Shown here in pieces: positions 7,038 through 15,125 of a DNA stretch of 42,227 nucleotides. The notes beneath the pieces were generated by a model, which worked only from the letters and a program-made list of their open reading frames with translations, did not search any database and was not told where the DNA came from. The position numbers and the translations under genes were made by a program. This DNA comes from Mycobacterium sp. KBS0706 (GTDB lineage Bacteria; Pseudomonadota; Alphaproteobacteria; DSM-16000; Inquilinaceae): contig NZ_VCCH02000075.1 in assembly GCF_005938675.2 (NCBI RefSeq), positions 1 through 42,227 on the forward strand. Reading direction: 5' to 3'. Every line of letters begins with the position of its first letter. The first letter of the stretch is position 1.

Positions 7038-8687
7038 ATGCAGTTCTGGAAGACCACGATCCTCGCCGCCCTGACGCTCGGGGCGCCGGCCACGGCCGTC
7101 GCCGAGACCGTGCTGACGCTCCACATGGAGGAGCAGAGCGCCTGGGTGCGCAACTTCAACCCGTTCAACCTCGGCTCGCGCCGCGCCAGCACCATCGACC
7201 TGATCTACGAGCCGCTGGTGATCTTCAACCCGATGGAGGGCGGCAAGCCCTATTACCGGCTGGCCACGGGCTTCACCTTCTCCGACGACCTGAAGGCGAT
7301 CACCTACACGCTGCGTGACGGGGTGAAATGGTCCGACGGCCAGCCCTTCACCGCCGAGGACGTCAAGTATTCGATCGAGCTGGCGCGCGGCAACCCGGCG
7401 GTCGACGCCTATGGCATGGCCGATGCGGTGGAGTCGGTCGAGGCCGTCGACCCGCACACGGTGACGGTCCATCTGAAGGGCGTGGATTCGACCTTCCCCG
7501 AGACCTTCAGCGACGCGCCGATCGTGCCGAAGCATGTCTGGTCGGCGATCCCGGACCCGATCGCCACCGCCAACGAGACCCCGGTCGGCACCGGCCCGAT
7601 GACCGAGATCCGGCGCTTCACCACCCAGGTCTATGAGCAGTGCCGCAACCCGAACTACTGGGATGCCGCTTCGCTGAAGGTCGACTGCCTGAAATTCCCG
7701 CAGATCGCCGGCAACGACCAGACCCTGGCGATCGCGCAGAGCGGCGAACTCGACTGGTTCGGCTCGTTCCTGCCGGACATCGAGAAGACCTATGTCGCCT
7801 CCGATCCGGCCAACCACCATTACTGGCAGCCGCCGGCCGAGACCGTGTCGCTGATGTTCAACCTGAAGACCGAGAACGCGGGCAACCGCGAGGCGTTCAA
7901 CGACCTGGCCTTCCGCCAGGCCGTCAGCCTGGCGATGGACCGGGACTCGATGGTCACCGTCGCCGGCTACGGCTATCCGACGGCCAATGCCCATGCCAGC
8001 GGCTTGCCGCCGCGCTTCGAGGTCTGGCGCAGCAAGACCGATTCGGCGCAGTGGGACGCCTTCATGGGCTATGACGTCGAGAAGGCGAAGGCGCTGCTCG
8101 ACAAGGCCGGCTACAAGCCGGGGGCGGACGGGATGCGCACGACGCCCTCGGGCAAGCCGATCTCGTTCAAGATCCTGGTGCCGAACGGCTGGAGCGACTG
8201 GATCGACGACAGCCAGATCGCGATCGAGGGGCTGCGCGCCATCGGCATCGACGCCGGGGTCGAGACGCCGGAGCTGGAGCAGCGGACCACGGCGATGCTG
8301 GCGGGCAGCTTCGACGCCGGTCTGGGCTCGACGCTGGACGGGGCGACGCCGTTCAAGTTCTACAACGACACCTACAATTCGAAGAGCGGCGGCCGGGTCG
8401 AGGGCGGGTCGGCGCGCTACAGCAACCCGGATCTGGACGCGGCGCTGGCGGCGTTCCGCGCCACCACCGACAGCGCCAAACAGCATGAGCTGATGGGCAA
8501 GGTGCAGGACATCGTCTCCGCCGACCTGCCGGTGATTCCGCTGTTCAACAACCCGACCTGGTACCAGTACTCGACCAAGCGCTTCACCGGCTGGGCGACG
8601 CCGGAGAAGCCCTTCGCGGTGCCGGAAGACCATGACGGCGTGCACACCCGCATCCTGCACCTGCTGGCCCTGCGCCCGGTGCAGTAA
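7038..8687 (+). CDS. ABC transporter substrate-binding protein, family 5, chitooligosaccharide/cellobiose type
   Basis: The 549-residue product has a signal peptide (cleavage near residue 22, ATAVA|ETV) and the family 5 (OppA/DppA) fold, with 'YTLRDGVKWSDGQPFTAEDV' as the family signature. Several segments recall the Vibrio chitooligosaccharide-binding protein CBP: 'VRNFNPFN', 'IYEPLVIFN', 'QCRNPNYWDAASLKVDCL', 'SGELDWFGSFLPDIEKTY', and the C-terminal 'TKRFTGWA' and 'RILHLLALRPVQ'. That resemblance is from memory, not alignment. Tryptophans are plentiful in the later part, as expected for stacking on sugar rings. Ribosome site GGAGGGAGG. It leads the operon; a repeat element separates it from the permease genes. 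Other beta-oligosaccharides or peptides remain possible. Confidence 0.85.
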   Translation: MQFWKTTILAALTLGAPATAVAETVLTLHMEEQSAWVRNFNPFNLGSRRASTIDLIYEPLVIFNPMEGGKPYYRLATGFTFSDDLKAITYTLRDGVKWSDGQPFTAEDVKYSIELARGNPAVDAYGMADAVESVEAVDPHTVTVHLKGVDSTFPETFSDAPIVPKHVWSAIPDPIATANETPVGTGPMTEIRRFTTQVYEQCRNPNYWDAASLKVDCLKFPQIAGNDQTLAIAQSGELDWFGSFLPDIEKTYVASDPANHHYWQPPAETVSLMFNLKTENAGNREAFNDLAFRQAVSLAMDRDSMVTVAGYGYPTANAHASGLPPRFEVWRSKTDSAQWDAFMGYDVEKAKALLDKAGYKPGADGMRTTPSGKPISFKILVPNGWSDWIDDSQIAIEGLRAIGIDAGVETPELEQRTTAMLAGSFDAGLGSTLDGATPFKFYNDTYNSKSGGRVEGGSARYSNPDLDAALAAFRATTDSAKQHELMGKVQDIVSADLPVIPLFNNPTWYQYSTKRFTGWATPEKPFAVPEDHDGVHTRILHLLALRPVQ

Positions 8688-8704
8688 CTGAGGGGCCGGT
8701 GCCG

Positions 8705-8821
8705 CCCCCTCACCCGAAATCGCCAACGCGATTTCGACCTCTCCCCGAGGAGAGGTGAACATTCCCTCTCCTCGGGGAGAGGGAGGGGCCTGGCGCCGAA
8801 GGCGACGGGAGGGTGAGGGGG
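8705..8821. repeat. Nested palindromic repeat between binding-protein and permease genes
   Basis: The outer 11-bp arms CCCCCTCACCC (8705-8715) and GGGTGAGGGGG (8811-8821) are perfect. Inside are the hairpins CGAAATCG/CGATTTCG and CCCTCTCC-TCGG-GGAGAGGG (8764-8783). The element is related to the one at 37419-37554 (CCTCTCCC/GGGTGAGGGG vocabulary). It is fully intergenic, in the gap between the first two genes of the ABC operon. Confidence 0.75.
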
Positions 8822-8888
8822 TGTCACGCCGGCAGATGACAAGACGACCCGTCCAGCGCAGCCTTGATCCGACCGGCTGGGAGGCCGC

Positions 8889-9872
8889 ATGCGCGTTCCG
8901 TATCGACGCCTGCTGATCTATGCCATCGCCTTCGCGGTCGCGATCGTGATGAACTTCCTGCTGCCGCGGCTGATGCCGGGCAGCCCGGTCGAGGCGATGA
9001 TCGCCCAGTTCGGCAAGCGCGCCACCCCGGCGATGATCGAGGCGATCAAGATGCGCTTCGGCCAGGGCGACGCCACGCTGCTGGAGCAGTTCTGGGACTA
9101 TCTGAAGGGCATCGCCAGCCTCGATCTCGGTATCTCGACCAAATACTACCCGCAGACCGTGCTGGAGGTGCTGGGCCGGTCGATCGGCTGGACCCTGCTG
9201 CTGGTGACGACATCGATCGTGTTCAGCTTCGCCCTGGGCAGCCTGCTGGGCACCATCGCCGCCTGGCGCCGCGGCAGCCGCTTCGACGGGGTGATGTCGC
9301 CGCTGGCGGTGGTGCTGCTGGCGCTGCCGCCGGTGGTGATCGCGGTCAGCGCCCTGTTCCTGTTCGCCGTCAGCCTGCGCTGGCTGCCGCTGGGCTATGC
9401 CTGGGACCCGGCGCTGGACCCCGAGCTGTCGCTCGCCTTCCTCGGCAGCGTCGCGTGGCACGCCATCCTGCCGGTCGCCACCCTGTCGCTGTTCCTGGTC
9501 GGCAACTTCCAGGCGACCATGCGCAACAGCATGATTTCGGTGATCGGCGAGGATTACGTCACCATGGCGCGCGCCAAAGGGCTGGGCGAGAGCGCCGTGA
9601 TGTTCAGCTACGCCGCCCGCAACGCGGTGCTGCCGAACCTGACCAACCTGGCGCTGGCGCTGGGCAGCGTGTTCGGCGGGTCGGTCGTCACCGAGATCGT
9701 GTTCAACTATCCAGGGCTGGGCCTGACCCTGTTCCAGGCCGCGATCTCGCGCGACTACCCGGTGATCCAGGGCCAGCTACTGATCATGACGCTGGCGACC
9801 CTGCTGGCCAATCTGGCGGTCGACATCGTCTATCTGTGGCTCGACCCGCGGCTGAGGGACCAGGCGGCATGA
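8889..9872 (+). CDS. ABC transporter permease (DppB/OppB type)
   Basis: The 327-residue product has six predicted membrane segments: one near residues 8-28, then a periplasmic loop starting 'PRLMPGSPVEAMIAQFG', then five more from about residue 95. The cytoplasmic EAA loop, which contacts the ATPases, is visible in 'EDYVTMARAKGLGESAVMFSYAARNAVLPNL'. Ribosome site GGGAGG precedes the ATG. Its last bases overlap the next gene (ATGA). It forms the import channel with the following permease for the ligand held by the upstream binding protein. Confidence 0.92.
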   Translation: MRVPYRRLLIYAIAFAVAIVMNFLLPRLMPGSPVEAMIAQFGKRATPAMIEAIKMRFGQGDATLLEQFWDYLKGIASLDLGISTKYYPQTVLEVLGRSIGWTLLLVTTSIVFSFALGSLLGTIAAWRRGSRFDGVMSPLAVVLLALPPVVIAVSALFLFAVSLRWLPLGYAWDPALDPELSLAFLGSVAWHAILPVATLSLFLVGNFQATMRNSMISVIGEDYVTMARAKGLGESAVMFSYAARNAVLPNLTNLALALGSVFGGSVVTEIVFNYPGLGLTLFQAAISRDYPVIQGQLLIMTLATLLANLAVDIVYLWLDPRLRDQAA

Positions 9873-10768
9873 TCGGGCTGTTGCACACCCTCTGGCGCCG
9901 GAAGCTGGTGACGATCGGCCTGGCCATCGTCCTGGCCTTCGTCGTAATCGCCCTGCTGGCGCCGGTGATCGCGCCCTATGATCCGGTCGCCCGCGTCGGC
10001 CGGCCGCATGAGGCGCCCAGCGCCGAGCACCTGCTGGGCACCACCCGGGTCGGCCGCGACGTGTTGAGCCAGATGATCTGGGGCGCCCGCACCTCGCTCG
10101 TCGTCGGCCTCGTCGGCGGCCTGGTGATCACCGTGCTGGGCACCGCGATCGGGCTGATCGGCGGCTATCGCGGCGGCAAGGTCGACGAGGTGCTGGACCT
10201 GGCCACCAACGTCGTGCTGGTGATCCCGAACCTGCCGCTGCTGATCGTGCTGGCCGCCTTCCTCGGCAATGCCGGCACCGGCGCCATCGTCGCCATCGTG
10301 GCCCTGACCTCCTGGCCCTGGGGCGCGCGGGTGACGCGGGCCCAGACCCTGACCTTGCGGCACCGCGAGTTCGTCCTCGCCGCCCGGCTGGTGGGCGAGC
10401 CGACCTGGCGCATCGTCGGGGTCGAGATCCTGCCCAACCTGGCCTCGATCATCGGCATCAACCTGGTCGGCAGCATCATCTACGCCGTGATCGCCCAGGT
10501 GACGCTGGAGTATCTCGGCTTCGGCGACCCGCTCAGCGTCTCCTGGGGCCGGATGCTGTACAACGCCCAGAACTCGTCCGCGATCACGGTCGGGGCGTGG
10601 TGGGACATCCTCACCCCCTGTGCCGCCATCGCGCTCCTGGGCCTCGGCCTGGCCCTGATCAACTTCACGCTGGACGAGGTGGCGAACCCGCAGCTGCGCT
10701 CCGGCCCCGCCCTGACCCGCTGGCTGCGCCTGGTCGACCGGCGCCGGCGCGAGAGGAAGCCGGCATGA
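9869..10768 (+). CDS. ABC transporter permease (DppC/OppC type)
   Basis: The 299-residue product begins MIGLLHTLWRRKLVTIGLAI, with an early membrane helix. It carries the family's N-terminal 'APYDPVAR' and 'HLLGTTRVGRDVLSQMIWGAR' segments, then five further helices. The EAA loop is 'REFVLAARLVGEPTWRIVGVEILPNL'. The ATG at 9869 overlaps the previous stop as ATGA, which marks translational coupling and fixes the start. The frame stays open far upstream inside the previous gene, but that part has no membrane-protein character. Confidence 0.92.
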   Translation: MIGLLHTLWRRKLVTIGLAIVLAFVVIALLAPVIAPYDPVARVGRPHEAPSAEHLLGTTRVGRDVLSQMIWGARTSLVVGLVGGLVITVLGTAIGLIGGYRGGKVDEVLDLATNVVLVIPNLPLLIVLAAFLGNAGTGAIVAIVALTSWPWGARVTRAQTLTLRHREFVLAARLVGEPTWRIVGVEILPNLASIIGINLVGSIIYAVIAQVTLEYLGFGDPLSVSWGRMLYNAQNSSAITVGAWWDILTPCAAIALLGLGLALINFTLDEVANPQLRSGPALTRWLRLVDRRRRERKPA

Positions 10769-11598
10769 GCGAGCCGCTGCTGCAGGTGCGCGACCTGGTG
10801 ATCGAATACCTGCTCGACCGCGGGTCCTTCGTCGCGGTCGACCGGGTGTCCTTCGAGATCGGGCGCGGCGAGATCTTCGGCCTGGCCGGCGAATCCGGCT
10901 GCGGCAAGAGCACCATCGCCTATGCCATCACCCGGTTGCCGCGGCCGCCGGCCTGGATCCGGCAGGGCGAGATCCGCTTCGACGGCACCGACCTGATGAC
11001 GCTGGACGAGCCGGCGCTGCGGCGGCTGCGCTGGCGCCGCATCGGCATGGTGTTCCAGAGCGCGATGAACTCGCTGAACCCGCTGCTGCGGGTCGAGCGC
11101 CAGTTCTTCGACGTGCTGCACCGGCACACCGGCTGCAGCCGGGCGGAGGGGCGGGCCAAGGCCGAGGCGATGCTGCGGCTGGTCGGCATCGACCCGAAGC
11201 GGGTCGGCGACTATCCGCACCAGTTCTCCGGCGGCATGCGCCAGCGCCTGGTGATCGCCATCTGCCTGGCGCTGGAGCCCGACCTGATCATCATGGACGA
11301 GCCGACCACGGCGCTGGACGTCGTGGTCCAGCGCGAGATCCTGCAGCAGATCTGCGAGCTGCAGGAGCGGCTGGGCTTCTCGGTCCTGTTCATCACCCAC
11401 GACCTGCACCTGATGTCGCAATTCTGCGACCGCATCGCGGTGATGCTGACCGGGCGGATCGTCGAGCAGGGTCCGGTCGACCAGATCACCCGGGCACCGC
11501 AGCACGACTACACCCGCCGGCTGTGGGAAGCGATCCCGCGCCTGCCGGCGGCCGCCGGCGTCGAGGCCGAGCCGGCCCGCGAGAGGATCCGGACATGA
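10765..11598 (+). CDS. ABC transporter ATP-binding protein (DppD/OppD type)
   Basis: The 277-residue product has Walker A GESGCGKST, a Q-loop in MVFQSAMNSLNP, the signature FSGGMRQR, Walker B LIIMDEPTTALD and the switch histidine in ITHD. The C-terminal 'PQHDYTRRLWEAIPRLP' is the usual tail of this subfamily, although the Fe-S cysteine motif of some OppD/DppD proteins is not seen. The start overlaps the upstream stop by 4 nt. It pairs with the next gene's product to power import. Confidence 0.93.
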   Translation: MSEPLLQVRDLVIEYLLDRGSFVAVDRVSFEIGRGEIFGLAGESGCGKSTIAYAITRLPRPPAWIRQGEIRFDGTDLMTLDEPALRRLRWRRIGMVFQSAMNSLNPLLRVERQFFDVLHRHTGCSRAEGRAKAEAMLRLVGIDPKRVGDYPHQFSGGMRQRLVIAICLALEPDLIIMDEPTTALDVVVQREILQQICELQERLGFSVLFITHDLHLMSQFCDRIAVMLTGRIVEQGPVDQITRAPQHDYTRRLWEAIPRLPAAAGVEAEPARERIRT

Positions 11599-12518
11599 CC
11601 GCCCCTCCGCTGATCGAGCTCGAAGGCGTCGCCATGCGCTTCGGCGCCGGCGACCACATGGTGACGGCGCTGCGCGACGTCTCCTTCCAGCTGCGGCCGG
11701 GCCGGGCGATCGCGCTGGTCGGCGAATCCGGCTGCGGCAAGACCACCTGCGCCCGGCTGATCGCCGGCCTGTACCGGCCGACCGAGGGCCAGGTGAGGTT
11801 CCGCGGCCGCGACGTGACCGGGCAGGCCGGGCGGGCGGGCGAGCTGGCCTATCGCCGCGCCGTGCAGATGATCTTCCAGGACCCGTTCGCCTCGCTGAAC
11901 CCGGTGTTCAACGTCGCCCATCATCTGTCGCGGCCGGTCAAGCTGCACGGCCATGCCGCCGCGGCCAGGGCGGTGGAGGCGCGGGTGGCGGAGCTGCTGC
12001 GCTGGGTCGGGCTCGACCCCGACGTCACTGCGATCAAATACCCGCACCAGCTGAGCGGCGGCCAGCGCCAGCGGGTCAACATCGCCCGCGCTTTGGCGGT
12101 GGAGCCGGAGATCCTGGTGGCGGACGAGCCGACCTCGATGCTCGACGTCTCGATCCGCCTCGACATCCTGCACCTCTTGGCCGAGACCAAGGCGGCGCGC
12201 GGCCTGGCCATGCTGTACATCACCCACGACATCGCCACCGCGGCGCATGTCGCCGAGGAGGTGGTGGTGATGTTCGCCGGCCAGATGGTGGAATGGGGCG
12301 ACGCCGCCGCGGTCACCGGGGCGCCGCAGCACCCCTATACCCGCCTGCTGCTGTCGGCCGTGCCGGACCCGGATGTCCGGCTGCGCGGCCAGGGCAGTCG
12401 CGCCTTCCAGGCGAAGGCAGAGGCAATCCGTGCCGCCAGCCGTCCGGCCAGCGACGAGATCCTGGCGCTCGGCCCGAACCATTTCATGCGCGCGGTGCCG
12501 GAGCTGCGGCTGCGATAG
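11595..12518 (+). CDS. ABC transporter ATP-binding protein (DppF/OppF type)
   Basis: The 307-residue product has Walker A GESGCGKTT, Q-loop MIFQDPFASLNP, signature LSGGQRQRVNIARAL, Walker B ILVADEPTSMLD and the H-loop ITHD. 'GAPQHPYTRLLLSAVPDPD' is the normal C-terminal Opp/Dpp signature. The start overlaps the previous stop (ATGA). It is the last gene of the five-gene operon; no glycosidase or amino-sugar catabolic gene follows, so the imported ligand must be processed by genes elsewhere. Confidence 0.93.
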   Translation: MTAPPLIELEGVAMRFGAGDHMVTALRDVSFQLRPGRAIALVGESGCGKTTCARLIAGLYRPTEGQVRFRGRDVTGQAGRAGELAYRRAVQMIFQDPFASLNPVFNVAHHLSRPVKLHGHAAAARAVEARVAELLRWVGLDPDVTAIKYPHQLSGGQRQRVNIARALAVEPEILVADEPTSMLDVSIRLDILHLLAETKAARGLAMLYITHDIATAAHVAEEVVVMFAGQMVEWGDAAAVTGAPQHPYTRLLLSAVPDPDVRLRGQGSRAFQAKAEAIRAASRPASDEILALGPNHFMRAVPELRLR

Positions 12519-12586
12519 TCTTTCCGGACGAGGCTCATAGCCGGATAGTGGGTGCCACAAAGCTGGCGAGGCCGATTTCTTCCTCT

Positions 12587-12614
12587 TTGATAATCTTCAC
12601 ACCTATGAGATAAT
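12587..12614 (+). promoter_or_regulatory. Sigma-70-like promoter for the FecR-PKD-cyclase operon
   Basis: TTGATA (12587-12592), a 16-nt spacer and GATAAT (12609-12614) form one of the best promoter matches in this GC-rich window. They lie in an AT-rich island (about 12575-12660) that contrasts with the flanking DNA. The position fits a transcript into the long three-gene operon with a leader of some 40-110 nt, depending on the start codon used. Confidence 0.55.
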
Positions 12615-12698
12615 TACTCAAAATTTACGAAAGATAGATCGAAACAAACAATCTCGATCTGACGTGCTCCACCGGGGCCCCTTGCGGGTTCGGAAGTT

Positions 12699-12717
12699 AC
12701 TGAGATTTTCGCTCAGT
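12699..12717 (+). promoter_or_regulatory. Leader hairpin ahead of the preferred start of the LysM-FecR gene
   Basis: ACTGAG (12699-12704) and CTCAGT (12712-12717) pair over 6 bp around a 7-nt loop. GGGGGG follows at once (12719-12724) and could be the ribosome site for a TTG start at 12730. The stem could modulate access to that site. It would lie within the coding sequence if the GTG at 12664 were used. Confidence 0.35.
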
Positions 12718-12729
12718 CGGGGGGTATCC

Positions 12730-15090
12730 TTGGCTTACGCCGCCCTTATCAGATGGGTCGAACGGGCAGCTGTCGACGGTCTGACACTGGTGGCTTTGGT
12801 GTTCGCGACGTCGCTTCCCGTCGTCCGGGCCGAGACCATCGAGGTCCGGCTCGAACCGGACCAGACCATCCGGCAGCTTTCCGAGCGATATCTGGGTGAC
12901 CCCGATCTCTGGCCCGAGATTCTCAAGGCCAGCCAGCTGGCTTCGGTGGCGCAGCTCGCTCCGGGCCAGACGCTCCGGGTGCCGGTGGATCTCATCGCGG
13001 CCGCGGAACGGGCCCTGGCCCGCTGCGCCGACCAGATCAGGCTGGCCAACCTGGCCGGCGCGCAGCTGTTCGCGCCGGATGAGATCGGCCGCGCCATCGA
13101 TCTCTATGACCGGGCGCTGGGCCGCCGCGTCGAACGCGCCTGGAGCGATGCCAAGGAGCTGGCGCTGGAATCCCACTCGGAAGCCGCGAAGGCCCTGGCC
13201 CTGTCGGAAGAGCGGCGCGACGAGGCGGCCGAGGCGCTGCTGAGCGACAAGCGCGGATCGGTCGAAGCCCAGAAGCCGAAGGACCTGGCCTGGAACGACG
13301 CCCAGCTGCGCGCCGTCCTGGTGGAGGAGGAGAAGGTCCGCACCCTGTCGGAATCGACCGCGCAGCTGACCTTCCGCGACGCCAGCAGGCTCCGGCTCAA
13401 CGCCAATTCGAACGCCGTCATCCAGGAGATGCGCTACGACCCGCTGACCAAGCATGAGGAAGCGAAGGTCAGCCTGGTCGAAGGCGACTTCTATGCCCTG
13501 CTCGCCGGCGAGAGCGACCGCACGAGCTTCGCCGTCGACATCCCCGAAGCCAAGGCCCGCATCGAGTCCGGCGATTTCTGGGTCAGCAGCGGCGGCGCCG
13601 GTACCGGGGCCAAGTTCACCAATTACGACGATCGTCCCGTCTCGGTCGCGACCAGCGGCGAGACGGTCGTGCTCGGGCGGAACGAGGGGCTCGTCCTCTC
13701 CGCAAGAGGCAAGGCCGGCGAGAAGCACGACGTGCTCGACCCGCCCAACCTCTCCGCCCCTGCCAATGACGACATCGCCTACAACACGTCCGTCGATCTC
13801 GCCTGGGCCGGCCCGGAGGGCGCCGGAGGCTACTGGCTCGAGATCGGGGCCGACCAGTCGTTCGACACGATGCTCATCTCGGAATTCGGGCTTCAGAAGC
13901 CTGCCTATCGCGCCGAGCAACTGCCGCCCGGCGACTACTACTGGCGGGTCTCGGGCCTGGACGCCTTCGGCCTGCCGGGGGAGCGCAGCGCGCCCTGGCG
14001 CTTCACCGTGGCGATCGACAAGGTCGCGCCGTTCCTGAGGATCGATGCGCCGGAGGAAGGCGCGATCGAGCGTGACGCTGCACTCGATGTCCGGGGCGAG
14101 ACGGAGCCGGGCGCCGCGGTCGCCGTGAACGGCCATCCGGTCGAGGTGACTGCCGCCGGGCGGTTTGCCGGGCCGGTGACGGCCGGTGAGGGCGACAACC
14201 GCGTCGAGATCGTGGCCACCGACCCCGCCGGCAACGTCACCCGGCTTTCGCGCCGGTTCAGCTTCATGCCGGACCGGTCCGAGGCGGTCGTCCTGGACGC
14301 GTCGGTTCCCCGGGATCCGGCCGGCCGGGTGCTGGCCGCCGGCGACACCGTTTCGCTCGCCGGCCGCACCAAGCCGGCCTCCCGCATCGACGTCGTCGCG
14401 GCCGACGGCACCCTCCGCGGATCGACGGCCAGCGATCCGGCCGGCCGCTTCGCCCTCAACATCGGGCTCGGCGCCGACGAGGAGGCGCTGTCGATCGTCG
14501 TGACCGCCCCCTCGGGCTTCCGCAGCGCCCAGAAGATCGAGATCGCGGTCGACCGCCAGCAGCCGACGATCACTCTTTCGGAGGAGTTGCCGCGCCTGAC
14601 CGCATCTGAAACGCTGTTCGTCAAAGGCCAGGTCGCCAAGGCCGACGCGGCACTCCTGATCAACGGCAGCAAGGTGGGGCTGAAGGACGGAGGCTTCGAT
14701 GAGATCGTCAGCCTGCGCGCCGGCGACAACCCGATCGAGCTGGTCGCCACCGACACGCTGGGCAACACCGACGTGGCCCGGTTCACGGTCACGCTCGACA
14801 AGGATCCGCCCCGGCTGGTGACGGCGAAGCTGACCCCCGAGTCCGGCGATGCCGGTTCCTATGCGGCGATCGAGATCCGCGCTTCCGACGCCTCGGGGCT
14901 GGCGGCGACCGCGCTGGCGACCGTGGGCTATGGATCGGCGACCGCGGATGCCGTGCTGCGGTTCAACCGGGAAGCGCAGGCCTATCAGGGATCGCTTCCT
15001 ATCCCCCGCGGCGCGCTGAAATCGGCGGCGGTCCGGACGGTGGAGCTGACGGATGCGGCCGGCAATCGGCAGTCCTACCGCATCGATTGA
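12730..15090 (+). CDS. Exported LysM-FecR-Ig-like repeat protein
   Basis: The 786-residue product (from TTG 12730) starts with a plausible signal sequence: hydrophobic LTLVALVFATSLPVV, cleavage near PVVRA|ETIEV. Residues about 37-87 are a LysM-like domain ('QTIRQLSERYLGDPDLWPEI', ending APGQTLRVP) that may bind peptidoglycan. A helical charged stretch (about 95-200) follows. A FecR-like domain comes next (about 205-330, with 'AQLTFRDASRLRLNANSNAVI' and VSLVEGDFYALL), then several Ig/fibronectin-like beta domains marked by DNRVEIVATDPAGN and DNPIELVATDTLGN. No FecI sigma factor is nearby, so it is not a classic FecR anti-sigma factor. A GTG at 12664 extends the frame by 22 residues but has no ribosome site and spoils the signal peptide. 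It is the first gene of an operon with a PKD protein and an adenylate cyclase. Confidence 0.82.
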   Translation: MAYAALIRWVERAAVDGLTLVALVFATSLPVVRAETIEVRLEPDQTIRQLSERYLGDPDLWPEILKASQLASVAQLAPGQTLRVPVDLIAAAERALARCADQIRLANLAGAQLFAPDEIGRAIDLYDRALGRRVERAWSDAKELALESHSEAAKALALSEERRDEAAEALLSDKRGSVEAQKPKDLAWNDAQLRAVLVEEEKVRTLSESTAQLTFRDASRLRLNANSNAVIQEMRYDPLTKHEEAKVSLVEGDFYALLAGESDRTSFAVDIPEAKARIESGDFWVSSGGAGTGAKFTNYDDRPVSVATSGETVVLGRNEGLVLSARGKAGEKHDVLDPPNLSAPANDDIAYNTSVDLAWAGPEGAGGYWLEIGADQSFDTMLISEFGLQKPAYRAEQLPPGDYYWRVSGLDAFGLPGERSAPWRFTVAIDKVAPFLRIDAPEEGAIERDAALDVRGETEPGAAVAVNGHPVEVTAAGRFAGPVTAGEGDNRVEIVATDPAGNVTRLSRRFSFMPDRSEAVVLDASVPRDPAGRVLAAGDTVSLAGRTKPASRIDVVAADGTLRGSTASDPAGRFALNIGLGADEEALSIVVTAPSGFRSAQKIEIAVDRQQPTITLSEELPRLTASETLFVKGQVAKADAALLINGSKVGLKDGGFDEIVSLRAGDNPIELVATDTLGNTDVARFTVTLDKDPPRLVTAKLTPESGDAGSYAAIEIRASDASGLAATALATVGYGSATADAVLRFNREAQAYQGSLPIPRGALKSAAVRTVELTDAAGNRQSYRID

Positions 15091-15125
15091 ACGGGACATC
15101 GTTTCTGGCAGGCACGATCGGGGCC

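Noticed and set aside
6972..9461. 829-codon minus-strand frame opposite the ABC binding protein and permease
   Set aside because: Gln/Arg/His/Asp-rich shadow typical of GC-rich antisense frames; it runs through an intergenic repeat and has no recognisable domain.
8864..9868. Upstream extension of the second permease frame through the first permease gene
   Set aside because: The extra part is Arg/Gly/Pro-rich and non-membrane; the ATGA overlap at 9869 is the natural start.
12730..15090. FecR as an anti-sigma factor of an iron-citrate system
   Set aside because: No FecI sigma factor or TonB receptor is near, and the LysM and Ig-like domains do not fit that role.
15087..15125. TTG start for the PKD protein overlapping the FecR gene stop (ATTGA)
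   Set aside because: Possible, but the ATG codons at 15126/15132 give a cleaner signal peptide.
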